Below are positions 27,901 to 39,900 of a DNA stretch of 64,000 nucleotides, piece after piece; the first letter of the stretch is position 1; each line of letters opens with the position of its first letter. The notes under the pieces were generated by a model, which searched no databases, was not told the DNA's origin, and saw nothing but the letters and a program-made list of their open reading frames with translations. The stretch is taken from contig OW203771.1 of the NCBI GenBank assembly GCA_934045905.1, positions 25,242,069 to 25,306,068 of the forward strand. Reading direction: 5' to 3'. The stretch is from Leuctra nigra. Its lineage: Eukaryota; Arthropoda; Insecta; Plecoptera; Leuctridae. The position numbers and the translations under genes are program-made.

Positions 27901-30900
27901 TTTGACTTCGTCTACAGTTGGCTCAGGTGTTAGGGATTTGATTTTTTCTACAGTTGATTCAGTTGTAACTGATTTGACTTCTTCTACAGTTGGCTCAGGT
28001 GTAACAACCTTGATTTCATCCACTGTTGGTTCAGGTGTAACTGATTTGATTTCTTCAACAGGTCGCTCATGTGTTACTGCCTTGACTTCTTCTACTGTTT
28101 GTTCAGGTGTAACAACCTTGATTTCGTCTACAGTTGATTTCGGTGTTACTGATTTGATTTCTTCTACAGTTGGCTCTGGTGTAACTGATTTGATTTCTTC
28201 TACAGTCGGCTCAGGTGTAACTGATTTCATTTTTTCTGCAGTTGGCTCAGGTCTAACCGATTTAATTTCTTCTACAGTTGGTCCAGGTCTATCAGCTTTC
28301 ACTTTATCTTCTGTAGGCTCAGGTGTTACCGATTTGATTTCTTCTTCAGTTGGCTCTGGTGTGACTGTTATGACTTCTTCTACAGTTGTTTCAGGTGTTA
28401 CAGCCTTGACCTCTTCTACAGTTGGCTCTGGTGTAACTGATTTGATTTCTTTTACAGTTGGCTCAGGTGTAACTGATTTCATTTTTTCTGCAGTTGGCTC
28501 AGGTGTAACCGATTTAATTTCTTCTACAGTTGGTCCAGGTCTATCAGCTTTCACTTTATCTACTGTAGGCTCAGGTGTTACCGATTTGATTTCTTCTTCA
28601 GTTGGCTCTGGTGTGACTGTTATGACTTCTTTTACAGTTGTTTCAGGTGTTACAGCCATGACCTCTTCTACAGTTGATTCAGTTGTAACTGATTTGAATT
28701 CTTCTACAGTTGGCTCAGGTGAAACTGATTTCATTTTTTCTGCAGTTGGCCCAGGTGTAACCGATTTGATTTCTTCTACAGTTGGGTCAGGTGTATAAAC
28801 TTTCACTTTATCTACAGTTGGCTCAGGTGTAACCGATTTGACTTCTTCTACAGTTGGCTCAGTTGTTACAGCCGTGACTTCTTCTACAGTTGGCTCAGGT
28901 GTTACAGCCTTGACTTCTTCTACAGTTTGCTCAGTTGTTACAGCCGTGACTTCTTCTACTGTCTGCTCGGGAGTTACGTACTTGACTTCTTTTCTTTCGT
29001 CTAGCAAGTTATATTTCACATCTTTAATCTCTTCTTCTATATTTTCACTCTCTTTTTCTTCTTCAACATCTTCAATGCCTTCATCTTCTGAAACATAATC
29101 ATTCTCTTGAATAAATTCTTTCTCATCAAAACTTCTGTCTTCTACTTTAGTCTCTTCCATTTTCGACCCTTCTATGACATCTTTGTCAAGTAATTTCTTG
29201 TCTTCATCACTAACTCCCTCTTGTTGCCGATCGTCAACGACTTCCTCGCATATCGGCATCATCTCCGCCAGTCCCGTAAATTCCCGGGACGCTGACAAGG
29301 GAATGATCGACTCATGACCCTCCGGCGTCGGCGTCAGATCCGGTTTCAGCTCCCTGACCTCGGCCTTGATCATTCGCGTCACCTCCTGTACTTCGCTGAT
29401 TAAGTCGTTCATTTCAGTCTCGGTGACGTATTTCTTAGTTTCGAAAACAAGCTGAGCCTTGCGGGATTTGTTGAGGAAGGGTTCTCTGGAAGGTGGGTGA
29501 TGCGATGACGAATCAGTTTTTACGTGGTCTTCGGATTCGCCACTTAGCCGTGTTTTGCCGATTGCGATTTGTTGGGAGAATTCACTGGCGATGTCCGTTG
29601 GTCGTTGATGAACAGTTGACTCATGTGAAATTTCATCTTCGGCAGAAATTGTGTCCACGGTCGCGGAAATATACAGATGAGGTTCATACACTGTTGATGC
29701 TACAGCATCTTTCTCATCTTCAACTTCAGGTTCCTCTTCTTCAGTTTCAATTGTTGTAACATCCTTATCTTCAACAGTAGGCACCTCAAATTCAGCTTCT
29801 GTAGTTATTACTTTCGTGACTTTAACAATGGAATCAGTTACCGAAACTATCTCATCTTCATCTTCTTGTAACTCCTTTTCAGTTTCAATTGTTGTTATAT
29901 CCTTAGCTTCACCAGTAGGCACCTCTACTTCAGCCTCTGTAGTTATTACTTTCGTGACTTTAACAATAGACTCCGTTACCGTTGCATTCTCATCTTCAAC
30001 TTCAGGTTCCTCTTCTTCACTTTCGATTGTTGTAACATCCTTAGCTTCAACAGTGTGTTCCACACCTTCGACCTCTGTAGTTGTTACTTTCGTGACTCTA
30101 ACAATGGACTCAGTTACCGTTGCTTTCTCATATTCAACTTCAGGTTCCTCTTCTTCAGTTTCAATTGTTGTTACATCCTTAGCATCAACAGTTTGCTCCA
30201 CTACTATAGCTTCTGTAGTTGTTACTTTCGTGACTTTAACAATGGACTCAGTTACCGAAACTATCTCATCTTCATCTTCTTGTAACTCCTTTTCAGGTTC
30301 AATTGTTGTTATATCCTTAGCTTCACCAGTAGGCACCTCTACTTCAGCCTCTGTAGTTGTTACTTTCGTGACTTTAACAATGGACTCAGATACCGTTGCT
30401 TTCTCATCTTCAACTTCAGATTCCTCTTCTTCAGTTTCAATTGTTGTTACATCCTTAGCTTCAACAGTTGGCACCTCTACTTCAGCCTCTATAGTTGTTA
30501 CTTTCGTGACTTTAACAATAGACTCCGTTACCGTTGCATTCTCATCTTCAACTTCTGGTTCCTCTTCTTCAGTTTCAATTGTTGTTACATCCTTAGCTTC
30601 AACAGTTTCCTCCTCTTCTAAAGCCTCTGTAGTTATTACTTTCGTGACTTTAACAATGGACTCAGTAACCGTTGCTTTCTCATCTTCAACTTCTGGTTCC
30701 TCTTCTTCAGACACAATTGTTGTTACATCCTTAGCTTCAACAGTTGGCACCTCTACTTCAGCCTCTATAGTTGTTACTTTCGTGACTTTAACAATAGAAT
30801 CCGTTACCGTTGCATTCTCATCTTCAACTTCTGGTTCCTCTTCTTCAGTTTCAATTGTTGTTACATCCTTAGCTTCAACAGTTTCCTCCTCTTCTAAAGC

Positions 30901-33900
30901 CTCTGTAGTTGTTACTTTCGTGACTTTAACAATGGACTCAGTTACCGTTGCTTTCTCATCTTCAACTTCAGGTTCCTCATCTTCAGTTTTAATTGTTGTA
31001 ACATCCTGAGCTTCAACAGTTGGCACCTCTACTTCAGCCTCTATAGTTGATACTTTCGTGACTTTAACAATGGACTCAGTTACCGTTGCTTTCTCATCTT
31101 CAACTTCTGGTTCCTCTTCTTCAGTTTCAATTGTTGTTACATCCTTAGCTTCAACAGTTGGCACCTCTAATTCAGCCTCTATAGTTGTTACTTTCGTGAC
31201 TTTAACAATAGACTCCGTTACCGTTGCATTCTCATCTTCAACTTCTGGTTCCTCTTCTTCAGTTTCAATTGTTGTTACATCCTTAGCTTCAACAGTTTCC
31301 TCCTCTTCTAAAGCCTCTGTAGTTATTACTTTCGTGACTTTAACAATGGACTCAGTAACCGTTGCTTTCTCATCTTCAACTTCTGGTTCCTCTTCTTCAG
31401 ACACAATTGTTGTTACATCCTTAGCTTCAACAGTTGGCACCTCTACTTCAGCCTCTATAGTTGTTACTTTCGTGACTTTAACAATAGAATCCGTTACCGT
31501 TGCATTCTCATCTTCAACTTCTGGTTCCTCTTCTTCAGTTTCAATTGTTGTTACATCCTTAGCTTCAACAGTTTCCTCCTCTTCTAAAGCCTCTGTAGTT
31601 GTTACTTTCGTGACTTTAACAATGGACTCAGTTACCGTTGCTTTCTCATCTTCAACTTCAGGTTCCTCATCTTCAGTTTTAATTGTTGTAACATCCTGAG
31701 CTTCAACAGTTGGCACCTCTACTTCAGCCTCTATAGTTGATACTTTCGTGACTTTAACAATGGACTCAGTTACCGTTGCTTTCTCATCTTCAACTTCTGG
31801 TTCCTCTTCTTCAGTTTCAATTGTTGTTACATCCTTAGCTTCAACAGTTGGCACCTCTACTTCAGCCTCTATAGTTGTTACTTTCGTGACTTTAACAATG
31901 GACTCAGTTACCGTTGCTTTCTCATCTTCAACTTCAGGTTCCTCTTCTTCAGTTTCAATTGTTGTTACATCCTTAGCTTCAACAGTTGGCACCTCTACTT
32001 CAGCCTCTATAGTTGTTACTTTCGTGACTTTAACAATAGACACAGTTACCGTTGCTTTCTCATCTTCAACTTCAGGTTCCTCTTCTTCAGTTTCAATTGT
32101 TGTTACATCCTTAGCTTCAACAGTTGGCACCTCTACTTCAGCCTCTATAGTTGTTACTTTCGTGACTTTAACAATGGACTCAGTTACCGTTGCTTTCTCA
32201 TCTTCAACTTCTGGTTCCTCTTCTTCAGTTTCAATTGTTGTTACATCCTGAGCTTCAACAGTTGGCACCTCTACTTCAGCCTCTATAGTTGTTACTTTCG
32301 TGACTTTAACAATGGACTCAGTTACTGTTGCTTTATCATCTTCAACTTCAGGTTCCTCTTCTTCAGTTTCAATTGTTGTTACATCCTTAGCTTCAACAGT
32401 TTCCTCCTCTTCTATAGCCTCTATAGTTGTTACTTTCGTGACTTTAACAATGGACTCAGTTACCGTTGCTTTCTCATATTCAACTTCAGGTTCCTCTTCT
32501 TCAGTTTCAATTGTTGTTACATCCTTAGCATCAACAGTTGGCACCTCTTCTTCAGCCTCTATAGTTGTTACTTTCGTGACTTTAACAATGGACTCAGTTA
32601 CCGTTGCTTTCTCATCTTCAACTTCAGGTTCCTCTTCTGTAGTTTCAATTGTTGTTACATCCTTAGCTTCAACAGTTGGCACCTCAACTTCAGCGTCTAT
32701 AGTTGTTACTTTCGTGACTTTAACAATGGACTCAGTTACCGTTGCCTTCTCATCTTCTACTTCAGGTTCCTCTTCTTCAGTTTCAATTGTTGTTACATCC
32801 TTAGCTTCAACAGTTGACACCTCTACTACAGCCTCTATAGTTGTTACTTTCGTGACTTTAACAATGGACTCAGTTACCGTTGCTTTCTCATCTTCAACTT
32901 CAGGTTCCTCTACTTCAGTTTCAATTGTTGTTACATCCTTAGGTTCAACAGTTTCCTCCTCTACTATAGCCTCTGTAGTTGTTACTTTCGTGACTTTATC
33001 AATGGACTCAGTTCCCGGTGCTTTCTCATCTTCAACTTCAGGTTCCTCTTCCTCAGTTTCAATTGATGTAACATCCTGAGCTTCAACAGTCGGCACCTCT
33101 ACTTCAGCCTCTATAGTTGTTACTTTCGTGACTTTAACAATGGACTCAGTTACCGTTGCATTCTCATCTTCAACTTCAGGTTCCTCTTCTGTAGTATCAA
33201 TTGTTGTTACATCCTTAGCTTCAACAGTTGGCACCTCAACTTCAGCGTATATAGTTGTTACTTTCGTGACTTTAACAATGGACTCAGTTACCGTTGCTTT
33301 CTCATCTTCTACTTCAGGTTCCTCTTCTTCAGTTTCAATTGTTGTTACATCCTTAGCTTCAACAGTTGGCACCTCGACTTCAGCCTCTATAGTTGTTACT
33401 TTCGTGACTTTAACAATGGACTCAGTTACCGTTGCTTTCTCATCTTCAACTTCAGGTTCCTCTTCTTCAGTTTCAATTGTTGTTACATCCTTAGGTTCAA
33501 CAGATTCCTCCTCTACTATAGCCTCTGTAGTTGTTACTTTCGTGACTTTAACAATGGACTCAGTTCCCGTTGCTTTCTCATCTTCAACTTCAGGTTCCTC
33601 TTCTTCAGTTTTAATTGTTGTTACATCCTTAGCTTCAACAGCTAGCACCTCAACTTCAGCGTCAATTGTTGTTACTTTCGTGACTTTAACAATGGACTCA
33701 GTTACAGTTGCTCTCTCATCTACTACTTCGGGTTCCTCTTCTTCAGTTTCAATTGTTGTTACATCCTTAGCTTCTACAGTTTCTTCTTCTACTAAAGCCT
33801 CTGTAGTTGTTACTTTCGTCACTTTAACAATGGACTCAGTTACCGTTGCTTTCTCATCTTCAACTTCAGGTTGTTCTCCTTCAGTTTCAATTGTTGTTAC

Positions 33901-36900
33901 ACCCTTAGCTTCAACAGTTGGCACATCTTCTTCAGCCTCTATAGTTGTTACTTTCGTGACTTTAACAAAAGACTCAGTAACCGTTGCTTTCTCATCTTCA
34001 ACTTCTGGTTCCTCTTCTTCAGTTTCAATTGTTGTAACATCCTGAGCTTCAACGGTTGGCACCTCTACTTCAGCCTCTATAGTTGTTACATTCGTGACTT
34101 TAACAATGGACTCAGTTACCGTTGCTTTCTCATCTTCAACTTCAGGTTCCACTTCTTCAGTTTCAATTGTTGTAACATCCTGAGCTTCAACAGTTGGCAC
34201 CTCTACTTTAGCCTCTATAGTTGTTACTTTTGTGACTTTAATAATGGACTCAGTTACCGTTGCTTTCTCATCTTCTACTTCTGGTTCCTCTTCTTCAGTT
34301 TCAAATGTTGTTACATCCTGAGCTTCAACAGTTGGCACCTCTACTTCAGCCTCTATAGTTGTTACTTTCGTGACTTTAACAATGGACTCAGTAACCGTTG
34401 CTTTCTCATCTTCTACTTCTGGTTCCTCTTCTTCAGTTTCAAATGTTGTTACATCCTTAGCTTTAACAGTTGGCACCTCTTCTTCAGCCTCTATAGTTGT
34501 TACTTTCGTGACTTTAACAATAGACTGAGTTGCCATTGCTTTCTCATCTTCCACTTCAGGTTCCTCTTCTTCAGTTTTAATTAATGTTACATCCTTAGCT
34601 TCAACAGTTGGCACCTCAACTTCAGCCTCTATAGTTGTTATTTTCTTGACTTTAACAATGGACTCAGTTACTGTTGCTTTCTCATCTTCAACTTCAGGTT
34701 CCTCTTCTTCAGTTGTAATTGTTGTTACATCCTTAGCTTCAACAGTTGGCACCTCAACTTCAGCGTCTATAGTTGTTACTTTCGTGACTTTAACAAGGGA
34801 CTCAGTTACCGTTGCTTTCTCATCTTCTACTGCAGGTTCCTCCTCTTCAGTTTCAATTGTTGTTACATCCTTAGCTTCAACAGTTACCTCCTCTACTAAA
34901 GCCTCTGTAGTTGTTACTTTCGTGACTTTAACAATGTACTCAGTTACCGTTGCTTTCTCATCTTCAACTTCTGGTTCCTCTTCTTTAGTTTCAATTGTTG
35001 TCACATCCTTAGCTTCAACAGTTGGCACATCTTCTTCAGCCTGTATAGTTGTTACTTCTATGACTTTAACAATAGACTGAGTTACCGTTGCTTTCTTATC
35101 TTCAACTTCAGGTTCCTCTTTTTCAGTTTCAATTGTTGTTACATCCTTAGCTTCAACAGTTGGCACCTCAACTTCAGCCTCTATAGTTGTTACTTTCGTG
35201 ACTTTAACAATGGACTCAGTAACCGTTGCTTTCTCATCTTCAAGTTCAGGTTCCTCTTCTTCAGTTTTAATTGTTGTTACATCCTTAGCTTCAACAGTTG
35301 GCACCTCTACTTCAGCCTCTATAGTTGTTACTTTCGTGACTTTAACAATGGACTCAGTTACCGTTGCTTTCTCATCTTCAACTACTGGTTCCTCTTCTTC
35401 TGTTTCAATTGTTGTTACATCCTTAGCTTCAATAGTTGGCACATCTTCTTCAGCCTGTATGGTTGTTACTTTCGTGACTTTAACAATGGACTCAGTTACC
35501 GTTGCTTTCTCATCTTCAAGTTCAGGTTCCTCTTCTTTAGTTTCAATTGCTGTTACATCCTTAGCTTCAACAGTTGGCACCTCTACTTCAGCCTCTATAG
35601 TTGTTACTTTTGTGTCTTTAACAATGGACTCAGTTACTGTTGCTTTCTTATCTTTAATTTCAGGTTCCTCTTCTTCAGTTTCAATTGTTGTAACATCCTT
35701 AGCTATAACAGTTGGCACCTCTACTTCAGCCTCTATAGTTGTTACTTTCGTGACTTTAACAATGGACTCAGTTACCGTTGCTTTCTCATCTTCAACTTCA
35801 GGTTCCTCATCTTCAGTTTCAATTGTTGTTACATCCTTAGCTTCAACAGTTGGCACCTCTACTTCAGCCTCTATAGTTGTTACTTTCGTAACTTTAACAA
35901 TGGACTCAGTTACCGATGCTTTCTCATCTTCAACTTCAGGTTCCTCTTCTTCAGTTTCAATTGTTGTTACATCCTTAGCTTCAACAGTTGGCACCTCTAC
36001 TTCAGCCTCTGTAGTTATTACTTTCGTGACTTTAACAATGGACTCAGTTTCCGTTGCTTTCTCATCTTCAAGTTCAGGTTCCTCATCTTTAGTTTCAATT
36101 GTTGTTACATCCTTAGCTTCAACAGTTTCCTCCTCTACTATAGCCTCAATAGTTGTTACTTTCGTGACTTTAACAATGGACTCAGTTACCGTTGCTTTCT
36201 CATCTTCAACTTCAGGTTCCTCTTCTTCAGTTTCAATTGTTGTTACATCCTTAGCTTCAACAGTTGGCACCTCTACTTCAGCCTTTATAGTTGTTACTTT
36301 CGTGACTTTAGCAATGGACTCAGTTACCGTTGCTTTCTCATCTTCAACTTCAGGTTCCTCTTCAGTAGTTTCAATTGTTGTTACAATCTTAGCTTCAACA
36401 GTTGGCACATCATCTTCAGCGTCTATAGTTGTTACTTTCGTGACTTTAACAATGGACTCAGTTACTGTTGCTTTCTCATCCTCTACTTCAGGTTCCTCTC
36501 CTTCAGTTTCAACTGTTGTTACACCCTTAGTTTCAACAGTTGGCACATCTACTTCAGCCTGTATAATTGTTACTTTCGTGACTTTAACAATGGACTCAGT
36601 TACCGCTGCTTTCTCATCTTCAACTTCAGGTTCCTCTTCTTCAGTTTCAATTGTTGTAACATCCTGAGCTTCAACAGTTGGCACCTCTACTTCAGCCTCT
36701 ATAGTTGTTACATTCGTGACTTCAACAATAGACTCGGTTACCGTTGCTTTCTCATCTTCAACTTCAGGTTCCACTTCTTCAGTTTCAATTGTTGTAACAT
36801 CCTGAGTTTCAACAGTTGGCACCTCTACTTCAGCCTCTATAGTTGTTACTTTCGTGACTTTAACAATGGACTCAGTTACCGTTGCTTTCTCATCTTCAAC

Positions 36901-39900
36901 TTCTGGTTCCTCTTCTTCAGTTTCAATTGTTGTGAAATCCTGAGCTTCAACAGTTGGCACCTCTACTTCAGCCTCTATAGTTGTTACTTTCGTGACTTTA
37001 ACAATGGACTTAGTAACCGTTGCTTTCTCATCTTCAACTTCAAGTTCCTCTTCCATAGTTTCAATTGTTGTTACATCCTTAGCTTCAACAGTTGGCACCT
37101 CTTCTTCAGCCTCTATAGTTGTTACTTTCGTGACTTTAACAATAGACTGAGTTGCCATTGCTTTCAAATCTTCAACTTCAGGTTCCTCTTCCTCAGTTTC
37201 AATTGATGTAACATCCTGAGCTTCAACAGTCGGCACCTCAACTTTAGCCTCTATAGTTGTAACTTTCGTGACTTTAACAATGGACTCAGTTACCGTTGCT
37301 TTCTCATCTTCAACTTCAGGTTCCTCTTCCTTAGTTTCAATTGTTATTACATCCTTTGCTTCAACAGTTGGCACCTCTTCTTCAGCCTCTATAGTTGTTA
37401 CTTTCGTGACTTTAACAATTGACTCAGTAACCGTTGCTTTCTCATCTTCAAGTTCAGGTTCCTCTTCTTCAGTTTCAATTGTTGTAACATCCTGAGCTTT
37501 AACAGTTGGCACCTCTACTTCAGCGTCTCTAGTTGTTACTTTCGTGACTTTAACAATGGACTCAGTTACCGTTGCTTCCTCATCTTCAACTTCAGGTTCC
37601 TCTTCTTCAGTTTCAATTGTTGTTACATACTTAGCTTCAACAGTTTGTTCCTCACCTTTAGCCTCTGTAGTTGTTACTTTCGTGACTTTAACAATGGACT
37701 CAGTTACCGTTGCTTTCACATCTTCAACTTCAAGTACCTCCTCTTCTCTTTCAATTGTTGTAACATCCTTAGCTTCAACAGTTGGCAGCATTCCTTCAGC
37801 CTCTAGTGTTGTTAATTTTGTGACTTTCACAATGGACTCAGTTACCGTTGCTTTCTTATCTTCAACTTCAGGTTCCTCTTCTTCAGTTTCAAATGTTGTT
37901 ACATACTTAGCTTCAACAGTTGGCACCTCTACTTCAGACTCTATTGTTGTTACTTTCGTGACTTTAACAATGGACTCAGTTATCGTTGCTTTCTCATCTT
38001 CAACTTCAGGTACCTCTTCTTCTCTTTTAATTGTTGTAACATCCTTAGCTTCAACAGTTGGCACCATTTCTTCAGCCTCTATAGTTGTTACTTTCGTGAC
38101 TTTAACAATGGACTCAGTTGCCGTGGCTTTCTTATCTTCAACTTCAGGTTCCTCTTCTTCACTTTCAATTGTTGTTACATACTTAGCTTCAACAGTTTGT
38201 TCCTCACCTTTAGCCTCTGTAGTTGTTACTTTCGTGACTTTAACAATGGACTCAGATACCGTTGCTTTCACATCTTCAACTTCAGGTACCTCTTCTTCTC
38301 TTTCAATTGTTGTAACATCCTTAGCTTCAACAGTTGGCACCATTTCTTCAGCCTCTAAAGTTATTTCTTTCGTGACTTTAACAATGGACTCAGTTACCGT
38401 TGCTTTCTCATCTTCTACTTCATGTTTCCTTTCTTCAGTATCAATTTTTGTGACATTCTTAGCTTCAACAGCTTGTTCCTCACTTTCAGCCTCTGTAGTT
38501 GTTACTTTTGTGACTTTAACTATGGACTCAGTTACCGTTGCTTTCTCATCTTCAATTTCAGGTTCTTCTCCAACAGTTTCAATTGTTGTTACATCCTTAG
38601 TTTTAACAGTTGGCACTTCTACCTCAGCCTCTGTAGTTGTTACTTTAATGATTTTAACAATGGACTCAGTTGCCGTTGCTTTCTCATCTTGAAACTCAGG
38701 TTCTACTTCTTCAGTTTCAATTGTTGTTACACCCTTAGCTTCAACAGTTGGCACCTCTACTTTAGCCTCTGTAGTTGATACTTTCGTGACTTTAACAATG
38801 GACTCAGTTACCGTTGTTTTATCATTTTCAACTTCAGGTTCCATTTCTTCAATTTCAATTGTTGTTATATCCTTAGCTGCAACAGATTGTTTTGCAACTT
38901 CAGCCTCTGTATTTAATACTTTCGTGACTTTATCTATGGACTCAGAGTGCGTTGCTTTCTCATCATGAACTTCAGGTTTTTTTTCTTCACTTTTAATGGT
39001 TGTTGTTACATCCTTAGCTTCAACTGTTGGCACCTGTTCTTCAGCCTCTGTAGTTGTTACTTTCGTGACTTTTACATTGGACTCTGTTTTTAAATCTTCC
39101 TTTTCTTCAACTTCTGGTTCCTCTGCTTCAGCTTCTGATGTTGTTACTTCCTTTTCTTCTGCAGTTGCTTTTTCTACTTCACTCTCTTTAGCTGATACTT
39201 GCGTGAGTTTCGCAATTGACTTAGTTATTGTTACTTTCTTTTCTTCGATTTCCTTTTCCTCCACTTTAGCCTGAGTTTTCGTTAATTTCTTATCTTCAAC
39301 ATCGGCTTCAGAAGATAATTTATCTTCTTTTGCTGCAGTAATTTTTTCTCCTTCTGCTCCTGCGGTTGCAACCTCTACTTTTTCTTCAGTAGTTGATATT
39401 TCTTTTGCTTTAACATATGTCTCAGTTTTTGTTACGCCCTTTGCTTTAATAGTTGGTTTTTCCACTTCTTTTTCAGTTTTTGTCACACTTGTTATTTCAA
39501 CAGTTGGTATTTCTGCTTCAGCCTCAGTTTTTGTTTTCGTTATTTTAGTCAACATTTCCTCTACAGCTGGTTCAGGAGTTACTGCTTTGACTGTTTCAAC
39601 AGCTGGTGTTATTGATTGAACAACATCCTCTTGAACCTCTGCATCTGGAGTTTGTGTGTCTGGTTTACTTATTTTCTTTTGTTCTAACTTTGGCACGTCC
39701 ACTTCGGCTTCGGCTGTAGTTTCAATCTTTGATGCAATTATTTCCTCATGCACTGCAATTTCCTTCAAAATCTTTTTCTCCTCGTTTTCTGGCACTTCCA
39801 CTTTCCCCTCAATTGTAGATATTGTCTCCGATACGATTATTTCCTCTTGTACTGTAATTTCCTTTGTTACTATTTTCTTTACAACAATTGGCACCTCCAC

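Noticed and set aside
29816..38692. Plus-strand Ser/Thr/Val-rich frames (FVTLTMDSVTVAFSSS type)
   Set aside because: Shadows of the 46-residue array. They restart every few units because single-base variants create stops on the plus strand, while the minus frame stays open.
13694..39260. CRISPR array or satellite DNA
   Set aside because: There is no repeat-spacer pattern. Units are contiguous, in frame and coding-compatible, and lie inside an ankyrin exon of an animal genome.
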